Assembly: GCF_019645875.1 (NCBI RefSeq)
Contig: NZ_CP081000.1
Span: 4,154,001-4,218,000 of the forward strand
Origin: Mycolicibacterium senegalense
GTDB lineage: Bacteria > Actinomycetota > Actinomycetes > Mycobacteriales > Mycobacteriaceae
DNA length: 64,000 bases
Direction of reading: 5' to 3'
Numbering within the stretch: the stretch's first letter is position 1; each line of letters starts with the position of its first letter. This document shows, one piece after another, positions 25,319 to 33,294 of this stretch. The notes below the pieces were generated by a model, which made no database searches, had not been told where the DNA came from, and saw only the letters and a list, made by a program, of their open reading frames with translations. The position numbers and the translations under genes are program-made.

Positions 25319-26221
25319 ATGAATCTGCCCGACAAGGTCGATATCCGCGAGGTGTGCCTACGGGACGGTCTGCAGATCGAGACACCGATCCCGTTGTCCG
25401 CCAAGGTCGCCATCCTCGAAGCCATCGTGGCCACCGGGGTGCGGGAGGTGGAGGCAACCGCGTTCGTATCCCCCTCGAAGGTGCCGGCCCTGGCCGACGC
25501 CGCCGAACTCGCCGAAGAACTGCACAGGTTTCCTGACGTGGAGTTCTCCGCGCTGGTGGCCAGCCCCAATGGCGCCAAACGCGCCATCGCCGCCGGCCTG
25601 CGCTCCATCGAGTACGTGGTGTCGGCCTCAGACACCCACTCCCACGCAAATGTCGGTCGCACCTCAGCCGAGGCGACCGCGCAGATCGCCGACATCGTGG
25701 CCATCGCGCGCGCCAGCGACACCTCGGTGGAGGTGATCATCGCCACCGCGTGGGACTGCCCCTTCGACGGCCCGACCGATCCGCAGCGAGTGCTCGACAT
25801 CGCCTCGGCAGCCGTTGGTTTCGGCGCCAACCGGATCGCGATCGCCGACACCATCGGCACCACCACCCCGCGACGGGTCAGCACTCTGATCGAGAAGGTC
25901 CGGCCGTTGATCGGCGACCTGCCGCTGGGCGCACACTTCCACAACACCCGTGGAGCCGGCCTGGCCAGCGCATACGCGGCCGTGCAGTCCGGCATCACCC
26001 GTCTCGACGCATCGGTCGGCGGCCTGGGTGGTTGCCCGTTCGCGCCGGGCGCCAGCGGCAACATCGCCACCGAGGATCTGGTCTACCTGCTGCGCGACAG
26101 TGACATCGCCGTCGATGTGGACCTGTCCGCCGCTATCGACGCCGCGCGCCTCGCACAGGACGCCGTCGGTCACGAGCTTCCCAGCGCACTGCTGCGCGCG
26201 GGCGACCGGATCTTGGGCTGA
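25319..26221 (+). CDS. Hydroxymethylglutaryl-CoA lyase-like enzyme
   Basis: 300 residues of the HMGL/DRE-TIM family. It has REVCLRDGLQIE at the N-terminus (divalent metal and catalytic Arg-Asp), the metal ligands His206 and His208 in GAHFHNT, and the HMG-CoA lyase signature GLGGCPFAPGASGN with Cys239. The reaction is retro-Claisen cleavage of a 3-hydroxy-3-methylacyl-CoA to acetyl-CoA plus a ketoacid, or a closely related split. It starts 2 bases after the CoA-transferase stop and is followed 7 bases later by the TetR gene. Confidence 0.92.
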   Translation: MNLPDKVDIREVCLRDGLQIETPIPLSAKVAILEAIVATGVREVEATAFVSPSKVPALADAAELAEELHRFPDVEFSALVASPNGAKRAIAAGLRSIEYVVSASDTHSHANVGRTSAEATAQIADIVAIARASDTSVEVIIATAWDCPFDGPTDPQRVLDIASAAVGFGANRIAIADTIGTTTPRRVSTLIEKVRPLIGDLPLGAHFHNTRGAGLASAYAAVQSGITRLDASVGGLGGCPFAPGASGNIATEDLVYLLRDSDIAVDVDLSAAIDAARLAQDAVGHELPSALLRAGDRILG

Positions 26222-26228
26222 GGCGTCG

Positions 26229-26840
26229 ATGACCGCCGCCGAGCTGGGCACAAAGGGCCGCCAGACCCGGTCCGCCATCGAGTCGGCCGCCCGAAAACTG
26301 TTCGCCGAGCGTGGCTTTCACGGAACCACTTTGGCCGACATCACCTCGGCCGCGGGTAAGAGCCCGGCGGTGTTCTACCGGTACTTCACCGACAAGGAGG
26401 ACCTGCTGGCCGCGCTGGCCGAGTCGTTCCTGCACGACGTCGTCGAGCCGTCCGGACTGAACCTGCATCTGCCCGACTCCCCCGACGACTCCGAGTTCTT
26501 CACCACGGTGGTCACGGGCTACTGGAACATCTTCAAACAGAACATCGGCATCATGATCGCGGTCGCCCAGCTCGCGGCCACCCAACAGCGATTCGCCGAC
26601 GTGCAGAACAAGTTTCGGCGGTTCGGCATCGACATCGTCATCGCCTCGGTGCGGCACGCTCAAGATCAGGGCCACGCCCAGGGCCTGCAACCCGAGCACG
26701 TCGGCGCCGCCATCGCTTTGTTGTTCGAGAACTTCACCACGGTCTTCGTAGGCCAGTCCGGGCTCGGCATCGAGGTCAGCGATGCCGATGCCATTGCCAC
26801 CCTGTCCACCATCTGGAAGCGAACGTTGTACGGATTCTGA
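26229..26840 (+). CDS. TetR-family regulator of the catabolic cluster
   Basis: 203 residues. The N-terminal helix-turn-helix is ARKLFAERGFHGTTLADI with SAAGKSPAVFYRYFTDKE as recognition region. The C-terminal ligand domain is mostly helical, with GYWNIFKQNIGIMIAVAQLA. It is embedded within the cluster on the same strand, 7 bases after the lyase, so it probably autoregulates. Its likely operators are the two shared elements at 17622-17641 and 21750-21769. The inducer would be a CoA ester or acid of the pathway. AGG a few bases before the ATG at 26229 supports this start. Confidence 0.9.
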   Translation: MTAAELGTKGRQTRSAIESAARKLFAERGFHGTTLADITSAAGKSPAVFYRYFTDKEDLLAALAESFLHDVVEPSGLNLHLPDSPDDSEFFTTVVTGYWNIFKQNIGIMIAVAQLAATQQRFADVQNKFRRFGIDIVIASVRHAQDQGHAQGLQPEHVGAAIALLFENFTTVFVGQSGLGIEVSDADAIATLSTIWKRTLYGF

Positions 26841-26873
26841 CCTGAGCTGGAAACCCGAGAAAGAGAGATCAGC

Positions 26874-28118
26874 GTGGATTTCGCTTTACCCGAACACCTT
26901 TGCACTGTCCTGGCCGAGATGGACGAGTTCATCGAGGCCCAGATCAAGCCGCTCGAGCGCGAGCACATGCAGTACTTCGACCAGCGCCGCGAATATGCGC
27001 GCACCGACTGGGAGAACGGCGGCATACCCGCGCGGGCCTGGGAAGAACTGCTCGACGAGATGCGCCGCCGCGCCGATGCCGCAGGCTGGCTGCGGTACGG
27101 GCTGCCCGCCAAGTTCGGCGGTCGCGACGGCAGCAACCTGGACATGGCCGTGATCCGGGAACATCTGGCGCACAAGGGCCTCGGGCTGCACAACGATCTG
27201 CAGGACGAATCGTCGATCGTCGGCAACTTCCCGCAGGTCATCATGATGGACCGGTTCGGCACCGAGGCCCAGAAGGCGGAATGGGTCGAGGCGATGCTCA
27301 CCGGCAAGCGTTCCATGGCGTTCGGCTTGACCGAGCCTGACCACGGTTCGGATGCCACCTGGTTGGAGACCACAGCGGTACCCGACGGCGATGGCTGGGT
27401 CATCAACGGCCGCAAGCGGTGGAACACCGGGGTGCACCGGGCCACGCACGATCTGATCTTCGCCCGAACCTCCGGTGATCCCGGCCAGGCCCGTGGCATC
27501 ACGGCGTTCCTGGTACCCACGGACACACCGGGATTCACCGTGCCGTTCTATTGGTGGACGTTCAACATGCCAACCGATCACGGCGAAGTCGAGTTGACCG
27601 ACGTCCGGGTGCCCGGTGATGCGGTCCTCGGTGAGGTGGACCGCGGCCTGGAGGTAGGCCAGACCTTTCTGCACGAGAACCGGATTCGCCAGGCTGCCAG
27701 CAGTTTGGGCGCCGCCCAGTTCTGTATCGACCGCGCCGTGGGCTACGCCAACGAACGCAAGGTGTTCGGCAAGCCGCTGGCGGTGAACCAGGCCGTGCAA
27801 TGGCCACTGGTGGAATTGCAGACCGAGGCGCAGATGGTCCGGCTGCTTGTCCGTTACGCCGCAACGCAGTTGGACCAAAACCACCACATGGAGGTGTCCG
27901 ACAAGGTCTCGATGGCCAACTACCGGGCCAACCGACTGGTGTGTGAAGCTGCCGACCGGGCGATGCAGGTTCACGGCGGCATCGGCTACAGCCGTCACGA
28001 ACCGTTCGAGCACATCTACCGCCATCATCGCCGCTACCGGATCACCGAGGGCGCCGAGGAGATCCAGATGCGCCGGGTGGCGCAGCGACTGTTCGGGTTC
28101 GGCAAGGCCAAGCGGTGA
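26874..28118 (+). CDS. Acyl-CoA dehydrogenase-family protein, LvaC/ACAD11-like
   Basis: 414 residues. It contains FGLTEPDHGSDATWLET, NERKVFGKPLAVNQAVQWPL and AMQVHGGIGYSRHEPFEHIY, with the catalytic glutamate region ITEGAEEIQM. The GTG start at 26874 has AGAGAG before it. The RHEPFEHIYRHHRRYRI-type C-terminus is characteristic of the ACAD10/11-FadE36-like group, which works with an APH-domain kinase. The next two genes encode such a kinase and a DUF6285 protein. In levulinate catabolism the LvaC enzyme removes phosphate from a 4-phosphoacyl-CoA to give an enoyl-CoA; that role is proposed here. Confidence 0.87.
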   Translation: MDFALPEHLCTVLAEMDEFIEAQIKPLEREHMQYFDQRREYARTDWENGGIPARAWEELLDEMRRRADAAGWLRYGLPAKFGGRDGSNLDMAVIREHLAHKGLGLHNDLQDESSIVGNFPQVIMMDRFGTEAQKAEWVEAMLTGKRSMAFGLTEPDHGSDATWLETTAVPDGDGWVINGRKRWNTGVHRATHDLIFARTSGDPGQARGITAFLVPTDTPGFTVPFYWWTFNMPTDHGEVELTDVRVPGDAVLGEVDRGLEVGQTFLHENRIRQAASSLGAAQFCIDRAVGYANERKVFGKPLAVNQAVQWPLVELQTEAQMVRLLVRYAATQLDQNHHMEVSDKVSMANYRANRLVCEAADRAMQVHGGIGYSRHEPFEHIYRHHRRYRITEGAEEIQMRRVAQRLFGFGKAKR

Positions 28119-29089
28119 CTGCGGCCCTCGGCGCCGGCCTGACCAAGGTTCTCGCCCCGGTGCTGGGTGACGGCGTTGCCGTGGAGAACCTGCGCGAGCT
28201 GACCGGCGGCGCCAGCCGCACCACCTGGGCGTTCGACGCGGTCACGGGCACCGCTCGGCGCCCGCTGATCCTGCGCACCGGTGCTCCGGATGACGTTCAC
28301 GCCGGGATGGAACTGGAGGCCGAGGCGCAGCGGGCGGCAGCGGTGGCCGGGGCCCCGGTCCCCCACGTGCTGGTCGCCGACGATTCCGTTGGGGCCCTGG
28401 GTGATCCGTTCCTGATCTGCGATTTTATCGGCGGCGAAACCATTGTGCGGCGCATTCAGCGCAACCTCGACGATGCGGGCCGGGCACGGCTGCTCGCGCA
28501 GTGCGCACAGGCGCTGGCCGCGATCCACCGCGCGGACCCGCCGGCGTTGCCCGAGCTCGTCGAGCAGGACCAGATAGCTCAGTGGCGCGCACAACTCGAC
28601 GAAATGGGCGATACCACTGCCACTTTCGAGTGGGTGTTTCGCTGGCTGGAGGCCAACCGTCCCCCCGCATCGCCGCTGACGTTGGTGCACGGCGACTTCC
28701 GGATGGGCAACGTCATCGTCGACACCTCGGGCCTGGCCGCGGTGTTGGACTGGGAGTTGGTACACCTCGGCGAGGTGTATGAGGACCTGGCGTGGTTCTG
28801 CATCCGGGCTTGGCGGTTCGGGGCCCCGGCCGACCGCGGAGCCGGTGGACTCGGCAGCATCGAGAGCTTCCTCACCGCCTACGAACAAGCCGGCGGGGAG
28901 AACCTCGACCGGTCGGCCATCCGCTGGTGGCTCGTGCTCGCCACGCTGCGCTGGGGCATCATCTGCCGTTACCAGGCCGAGCGGCACCTCAGCGGACAGA
29001 CCCCTTCGGTCGAGCTGGCGACCATCGGCCGTCGTGTCTGTGAGACCGAGTGGGACCTGCTGTGTCTACTGGACGGGAGTAGCTGGTGA
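28115..29089 (+). CDS. APH-family kinase, LvaA-like
   Basis: 324 residues of the aminoglycoside phosphotransferase/choline kinase fold. The Brenner motif HGDFRMGN is at 192-199 (catalytic Asp194, metal-binding Asn199) and DWE at 212-214 replaces DFG; ILRTGAP near residue 52 supplies the nucleotide-binding lysine/arginine strand. It starts with GTG overlapping the dehydrogenase stop by 4 bases and overlaps the next gene likewise. LvaA phosphorylates the 4-hydroxyl of 4-hydroxyvaleryl-CoA, and mammalian ACAD10/11 carry a fused kinase of this type. The present operon keeps them separate. It is unlikely to be an antibiotic-resistance enzyme. Confidence 0.87.
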   Translation: MTAALGAGLTKVLAPVLGDGVAVENLRELTGGASRTTWAFDAVTGTARRPLILRTGAPDDVHAGMELEAEAQRAAAVAGAPVPHVLVADDSVGALGDPFLICDFIGGETIVRRIQRNLDDAGRARLLAQCAQALAAIHRADPPALPELVEQDQIAQWRAQLDEMGDTTATFEWVFRWLEANRPPASPLTLVHGDFRMGNVIVDTSGLAAVLDWELVHLGEVYEDLAWFCIRAWRFGAPADRGAGGLGSIESFLTAYEQAGGENLDRSAIRWWLVLATLRWGIICRYQAERHLSGQTPSVELATIGRRVCETEWDLLCLLDGSSW

Positions 29090-29430
29090 GCAACCTGTAC
29101 GGTCGCCCGACCGCGGCCGAGCTCGTCGCCGCGGTCGCCGACTTCCTCGACACCAAGGTGCGTGACGCCGACACGGTCGCGGCTCCGGTCAGATTTCAGG
29201 CCCGGGTGGCGGCCAACGCCCTGCGCATGGTCGAACGCGAACTGCTGGCCGAGGCTGCCGGCCCGGTGGCCGAGGCGTTGGCGGGCGTCGGTTTCGCCGA
29301 CGAGGCCGCGCTGGCGGCGGCGATCCGGGCCGGCGAACTCGACGACCGCGCCGCCGACGTCACGGCCTGTCTGCGGGCCCTGGTACGGCAACGGCTGGCC
29401 GCCGCACATCCGGGCTACGACGAACAATGA
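29086..29430 (+). CDS. DUF6285 protein, LvaB-like partner
   Basis: 114 residues beginning MSNLYGRPTAAELVAAVADF, followed by a helical region with ALRMVERELLAEA and a C-terminus AHPGYDE. This is the DUF6285 pattern, usually found beside an APH-like kinase and an acyl-CoA dehydrogenase. In Pseudomonas putida the small protein LvaB is needed for activity of the kinase LvaA; the equivalence is inferred from size, order and pairing. The GTG start at 29086 overlaps the kinase stop by 4 bases. It is the last gene of the cluster and convergent with a methyltransferase gene. Confidence 0.82.
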   Translation: MSNLYGRPTAAELVAAVADFLDTKVRDADTVAAPVRFQARVAANALRMVERELLAEAAGPVAEALAGVGFADEAALAAAIRAGELDDRAADVTACLRALVRQRLAAAHPGYDEQ

Positions 29431-29435
29431 GCCTG

Positions 29436-30071
29436 TCAGAGGCGTCGGATCCGGGCCAGCCACGCCGGCTCGTCGACGCGGGCGCCGACCGGCTCACCGA
29501 TTGCCTCGGCGTGCGCCGCACCGACGACACCGCGGTAGGTCGTGGTCTCCAGCGCCTCCAGTTCCCAGCCCTGAGAGAAGGCCCGACGAATCACTTCCTC
29601 GCTGACCTGGGGTCCGAAGCCGCGACCCGCGTCGGACAGGGCAAGCACGTGCACCGTCGCACCCGGACGGGCAGCCCGGTGCAGGCTGGCCACGTAGCGC
29701 GGCCGGTCGGCGTCGTCGAAGACGTGGAACAGCGCACTGTCGACGATGGTGTCGTACCGCGGGCCCTCCGTCTCACCGAGGCGGGTCGCGTCGGCGACGG
29801 CGAAGTGCGCATCGACGCCTCGTCGCGCGGCGTTCTCGCGGGCCTGGGCGACGGCACTTTCGGAGAAGTCGATACCGAGTACGTCGTAACCGAGCCGGGT
29901 CAGCAGCATGGTGTGTTCGCCGGCACCACAGCCGACGTCGAGCACCTTGCCGCCCAGGCGGCCGGTGCGTTCCAACTCGACGATGGCCGGTTGCGGCTCG
30001 CCGATGACCCACGGCGCGGTGCCGGACTCGTAGGCTTCGTCGAACAGGGAGTATGCGGGCGTGGAGTTCAT
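29436..30071 (-). CDS. Class I SAM-dependent methyltransferase
   Basis: 211 residues. Motif I is VLDVGCGAGEHTMLL, motif II carries the acidic residue in VLGIDFSESAV, and YDTIVDSALFHVF is motif IV/V. The N-terminus SLFDEAYESGTAPWVIGEPQP suits small-molecule methyltransferases of the thiopurine/tellurite type. The substrate is unknown. The 3' end comes within 6 bases of the DUF6285 gene on the opposite strand, with no hairpin between them. Confidence 0.88.
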   Translation of the reverse strand: MNSTPAYSLFDEAYESGTAPWVIGEPQPAIVELERTGRLGGKVLDVGCGAGEHTMLLTRLGYDVLGIDFSESAVAQARENAARRGVDAHFAVADATRLGETEGPRYDTIVDSALFHVFDDADRPRYVASLHRAARPGATVHVLALSDAGRGFGPQVSEEVIRRAFSQGWELEALETTTYRGVVGAAHAEAIGEPVGARVDEPAWLARIRRL

Positions 30072-30125
30072 GATTCGAGTCTGAAACCTGAATAGCCGTT
30101 GAGGTCAAGTCCTATCGAGGAGCCG

Positions 30126-30518
30126 ATGATGCCCCCAACCGAAGCCGCAGTGGTCGACGACGTCGCGCACCGACTGTTCGACGCGATCGAGCGCGGCGAC
30201 AAGGCCGCCGTGGCCCGACTGTGGGCCGACGATGTCTCGGTGTGGCACGCAGGCGACACCGAGGACAATGACCGGACCCGTGCGCTGAAGGTCATCGACT
30301 GGTTCATCAACAGGACCAGCGAACGCCGCTATGAGGTGCTCGATCGGCAGTTCTTCGACGGCGGATTCGTCCAGCAGCATGTCCTGCACACCGCTGCACC
30401 CGACGGCACGTTGATCGCATTGCGGGTGTGCATCGTGATCAAAGTGGGTAGTGACGCGTTGATCCACCGCATCGACGAATACTTCGATCCGAGGGACATC
30501 GCACCCCTGTTTGTCTGA
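30126..30518 (+). CDS. SnoaL-like / NTF2-fold protein
   Basis: 130 residues with the cone-shaped NTF2 fold pattern: an N-terminal helix pair (DVAHRLFDAIERGDKAAVARLWADDVSVWH), a conserved Trp-His, and a closing strand segment IHRIDEYFDPRDIAPL. Proteins of this fold act as isomerases, dehydratases or binding proteins; the substrate cannot be told. GAGGAG stands 4 bases before the ATG at 30126. It is divergent from the methyltransferase and 20 bases before the YceI gene on the same strand. Confidence 0.82.
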   Translation: MMPPTEAAVVDDVAHRLFDAIERGDKAAVARLWADDVSVWHAGDTEDNDRTRALKVIDWFINRTSERRYEVLDRQFFDGGFVQQHVLHTAAPDGTLIALRVCIVIKVGSDALIHRIDEYFDPRDIAPLFV

Positions 30519-30538
30519 CCCGACGCATTGGAGCTGCC

Positions 30539-31054
30539 ATGCCCACGACCAGCGACATCCTGACCGCCAGCGCCGGAAACTGGACTCTCGTGCCAGATCG
30601 GTCCACGGTGACGTTTCGGAACAAAACACTGTGGGGCCTGGCCACCGTCACCGGGCGGTTCACCGAATTGAGCGGTGAGGGCTCCGCCGGTGCCGGGGTC
30701 ACCGGCCGCGTCACCGTCGCGGCAGCGTCAGTGCGCACCGGGATCGCGAAACGTGATGCGCACCTTCGTTCAGCTGATTTCTTCGACGTCGAAACTCATC
30801 CGGACATCACCGTCGAGGTGACGGGTTTGGAGCCGTCCGACGAGAGGATCCGGTTGACGGCCGTCCTGACGGTTCGCGGAGTCTCCAAGCCGGTCGAGTT
30901 GCCCGTCGACGTAGACGTTCTCGACGGCGGGACACTGCAGCTGTCGGGACAGTGCGAGGTACAACGTGACGACTTCGGCGTGTCGGGCGACCTGCTCGGA
31001 ATGGTAGGCCCGACCACCGTCCTGTCGGGTGAACTCGTGTTCACTCGAGTCTGA
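30539..31054 (+). CDS. YceI-family lipid-binding protein
   Basis: 171 residues of the YceI lipocalin-like beta-barrel: WTLVPDRSTVTFRNKTLWGL, FTELSGEG, KRDAHLRSADFFDVETHPD and the C-terminal SGQCEVQRDDFGVSG. The family binds isoprenoids or amphiphilic lipids. There is no signal peptide, so it is cytoplasmic. The ATG at 30539 has GGAGCTG before it. It lies between the SnoaL-like gene and the response-regulator gene, possibly in one transcript. Confidence 0.9.
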   Translation: MPTTSDILTASAGNWTLVPDRSTVTFRNKTLWGLATVTGRFTELSGEGSAGAGVTGRVTVAAASVRTGIAKRDAHLRSADFFDVETHPDITVEVTGLEPSDERIRLTAVLTVRGVSKPVELPVDVDVLDGGTLQLSGQCEVQRDDFGVSGDLLGMVGPTTVLSGELVFTRV

Positions 31055-31118
31055 TGCAACACAAGAGAATTCGCTGAGTTGTCCGGCCGGCGACGCCATG
31101 CGCAGTAGCATCGGCGTC

Positions 31119-31517
31119 ATGGCCGGCCCCCCGCCGCTGCACATCCTGGTGTACAGCGACAACCCGCGCACCCGCGAGCAGGTACGTCTCGCACTGGGCA
31201 AACGCGTGCATCCGGACCTGCCCGAACTGGAGTACGTCGAGATCGCCACCGCACCGATGGTGGTATCCCGGATGGACGCCGGGGGCATCGACCTGGCCAT
31301 CCTCGACGGTGAAGCCACCCCGGCCGGGGGGATGGGGGTGGCCAAACAACTCAAGGACGAGGTCGCCGATTGCCCGCCCATCCTGGTGCTGACCGGGCGG
31401 CCCGACGACGCCTGGCTGGCTAGCTGGTCACAGGCCGAGGCTGCGGTGCCACACCCGATCGATCCGATCCGGCTGGGCGATGCGGTGGTGTCGCTGTTGC
31501 GCACCCCGGTCCAGTAA
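31119..31517 (+). CDS. Single-domain response regulator (Rv3143-like)
   Basis: 132 residues with only a receiver domain. It starts LHILVYSDNPRTREQV; the phosphorylatable Asp is in IDLAILDGEATPAGG, and the signalling Thr is in ILVLTGRPDDAW. The usual final Lys appears replaced (AAVPHPIDPIRL), so classic switching may be altered. M. tuberculosis has a homolog just before the nuo operon as well. There is no output domain. An in-frame ATG at 31098 is also possible; 31119 is preferred by similarity of the N-terminus. Confidence 0.85.
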   Translation: MAGPPPLHILVYSDNPRTREQVRLALGKRVHPDLPELEYVEIATAPMVVSRMDAGGIDLAILDGEATPAGGMGVAKQLKDEVADCPPILVLTGRPDDAWLASWSQAEAAVPHPIDPIRLGDAVVSLLRTPVQ

Positions 31518-31613
31518 CTTTCCGCGAATTGCCCTGTTGCCGTTGACTTTCGCGGCATGGCTGCGGCCGCAGCGACACGCTGCCCCGATATGAAACGATA
31601 CTAACCAAAATGT

Positions 31614-31657
31614 GTGGCACAGGCCGCAAACCTCGCTAGGCTGTGGGTTAGCTCACA
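31614..31657 (+). promoter_or_regulatory. nuoA promoter region with candidate Crp-type operator
   Basis: TGTGGGTTAGCTCACA (31642-31657) fits the mycobacterial Crp consensus TGTGA-N6-TCACA with one mismatch. A weak promoter, GTGGCA (31614-31619) and TAGGCT (31637-31642), would place the transcription start inside this site, a position suited to repression. The nuoA ATG is at 31689. Confidence 0.45.
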
Positions 31658-31688
31658 TCGACAAGCAGGCGAGGGAGCGACGAGTGGC

Positions 31689-32057
31689 ATGAATTTATAT
31701 ACGCCCATCTTGGTTCTCGGAGCCATCGCGGCCGCGTTCGCCGTGGTTTCCGTGGGTATCGCGCTCGTGATCGGCCCGCGCCGCTACAACCGGTCCAAAC
31801 TCGAAGCCTACGAATGCGGCATCGAGCCGATGCAGCCCGGGGCGGCCGGCATGACCGGCCAGCGCATGCCGATCCGGTACTACCTGACGGCCATGTTGTT
31901 CATCGTGTTCGACATCGAGATCGTCTTCCTCTACCCGTGGGCGGTGGCATTCGACAGTCTCGGGTTGTTCGCGCTGGTGGAGATGCTGCTGTTCATGCTC
32001 ACGGTGTTCGTGGCATACGCCTATGTCTGGCGGCGAGGGGGCCTGAATTGGGATTAG
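31689..32057 (+). CDS. nuoA: NADH-quinone oxidoreductase subunit A
   Basis: 122 residues, three membrane helices, and the family stretch KLEAYECGIEPMQPG in the loop after helix 1, followed by PIRYYLTAMLFIVFDIEIVFLYPW. It is part of the membrane arm next to the quinone site. The ATG at 31689 follows GGGAG; the upstream open frame has no family similarity. First gene of a complete nuoA-N operon. Its end overlaps nuoB by 10 bases. Confidence 0.96.
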   Translation: MNLYTPILVLGAIAAAFAVVSVGIALVIGPRRYNRSKLEAYECGIEPMQPGAAGMTGQRMPIRYYLTAMLFIVFDIEIVFLYPWAVAFDSLGLFALVEMLLFMLTVFVAYAYVWRRGGLNWD

Positions 32058-32602
32058 AGGAACGTCTTCCCGGTGGCATCCTGCTGTCGACCGTGGAGGC
32101 AGTCGCCGGTTACGTGCGTAAGGGGTCGTTGTGGCCGGCCACCTTCGGTCTGGCCTGCTGCGCCATCGAGATGATGTCGACGGCCGGGCCACGTTTCGAC
32201 ATCGCGCGATTCGGCATGGAGCGCTTCTCGGCGACGCCGCGCCAGGCCGACCTGATGATCGTGGCGGGCCGGGTGAGCCAGAAGATGGCCCCGGTGCTGC
32301 GCCAGATCTACGACCAGATGGCCGAGCCGAAATGGGTGCTGGCCATGGGGGTTTGCGCCTCGTCCGGCGGGATGTTCAACAACTACGCGGTGGTCCAGGG
32401 TGTCGATCACGTGGTGCCGGTGGACATCTATCTGCCCGGCTGCCCGCCGCGACCCGAGATGTTGCTGCACGCAATTCTGAAGTTGCACGACAAGATTCAG
32501 CAGATGCCGCTCGGGGTGAACCGCGAGGAGGCGATCCGAGAGGCCGAGCAGGCAGCGTTGGCCGTCACACCGACCATCGAGCTCAAGGGGCTGTTGCGGT
32601 GA
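32048..32602 (+). CDS. nuoB: NADH-quinone oxidoreductase subunit B
   Basis: 184 residues. It binds the terminal cluster N2 through the adjacent cysteines in GLACCAIEMM plus those in GVCASSGG and PGCPPRPEM. The start is an unusual TTG (MGLEERLPGG), inferred from the conserved N-terminus and the overlap with nuoA; no ATG or GTG fits. It passes electrons to menaquinone at the junction of the two arms. Confidence 0.95.
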   Translation: MGLEERLPGGILLSTVEAVAGYVRKGSLWPATFGLACCAIEMMSTAGPRFDIARFGMERFSATPRQADLMIVAGRVSQKMAPVLRQIYDQMAEPKWVLAMGVCASSGGMFNNYAVVQGVDHVVPVDIYLPGCPPRPEMLLHAILKLHDKIQQMPLGVNREEAIREAEQAALAVTPTIELKGLLR

Positions 32603-33294
32603 GCACGGCCAACGGAAACGGCACGGGCACAGGCCAAGGCCCGGAGGTGATCGGAACGCGCCGCGGCATGTTCGGCGCCTCGGGTAGCGGCGACACGTCC
32701 GGCTACGGCCGGTTGGTGCGTCCGGTGGCATTGCCCGGCAGTTCCCCGCGACCCTATGGTGGATATTTCGACGAGGTGGTCGACCGGCTCGCCCAAATCC
32801 TCGGTGAGGAGCGCTATGCGGTCTCGATCGAGCGGGTGGTGGTTCATCGAGACGAGCTGACTGTGGAGGTCAGCCGCGTCCAGCTGCCCGCTGTGGCGAG
32901 CATTCTGCGTGATGATCCGCAATTGCGGTTCGAGCTGTGCCTGGGAGTGAGCGGGGTGCACTATCCCGACGACACCGACCGAGAACTGCACGCGGTGTAC
33001 CCGCTGATGTCGATCACCCACAACCGGCGGATTCGGCTGGAAGTGGCGGCGCCCGACGCGGATCCGCATATCCCGTCGCTGTACCGCGTCTATCCGACCA
33101 CCGATTGGCATGAACGCGAGACCTACGACTTCTTCGGCATCGTGTTCGACGGACATCCGGCGTTGACCCGGATCGAGATGCCCGACGACTGGGTCGGCCA
33201 TCCTCAGCGCAAGGACTATCCACTGGGCGGAATTCCCGTCGAGTACCACGGCGCGCAGATCCCGCCGCCCGATCAGCGGAGGTCCTACAACTGA
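32599..33294 (+). CDS. nuoC: NADH-quinone oxidoreductase subunit C
   Basis: 231 residues with the 30-kDa subunit signature ERETYDFFGIVFDGHP and RKDYPLGG near the C-terminus. A Gly-rich N-terminal extension of about 50 residues precedes the fold, as in other actinobacterial NuoC. The GTG start overlaps nuoB by 4 bases. It joins NuoD in the connecting module of the peripheral arm. Confidence 0.95.
   Translation: MSTANGNGTGTGQGPEVIGTRRGMFGASGSGDTSGYGRLVRPVALPGSSPRPYGGYFDEVVDRLAQILGEERYAVSIERVVVHRDELTVEVSRVQLPAVASILRDDPQLRFELCLGVSGVHYPDDTDRELHAVYPLMSITHNRRIRLEVAAPDADPHIPSLYRVYPTTDWHERETYDFFGIVFDGHPALTRIEMPDDWVGHPQRKDYPLGGIPVEYHGAQIPPPDQRRSYN

Noticed and set aside
28115..29089. Aminoglycoside resistance gene
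   Set aside because: Although the fold is that of APH enzymes, the coupling to an acyl-CoA dehydrogenase and a DUF6285 gene points to a metabolic kinase.
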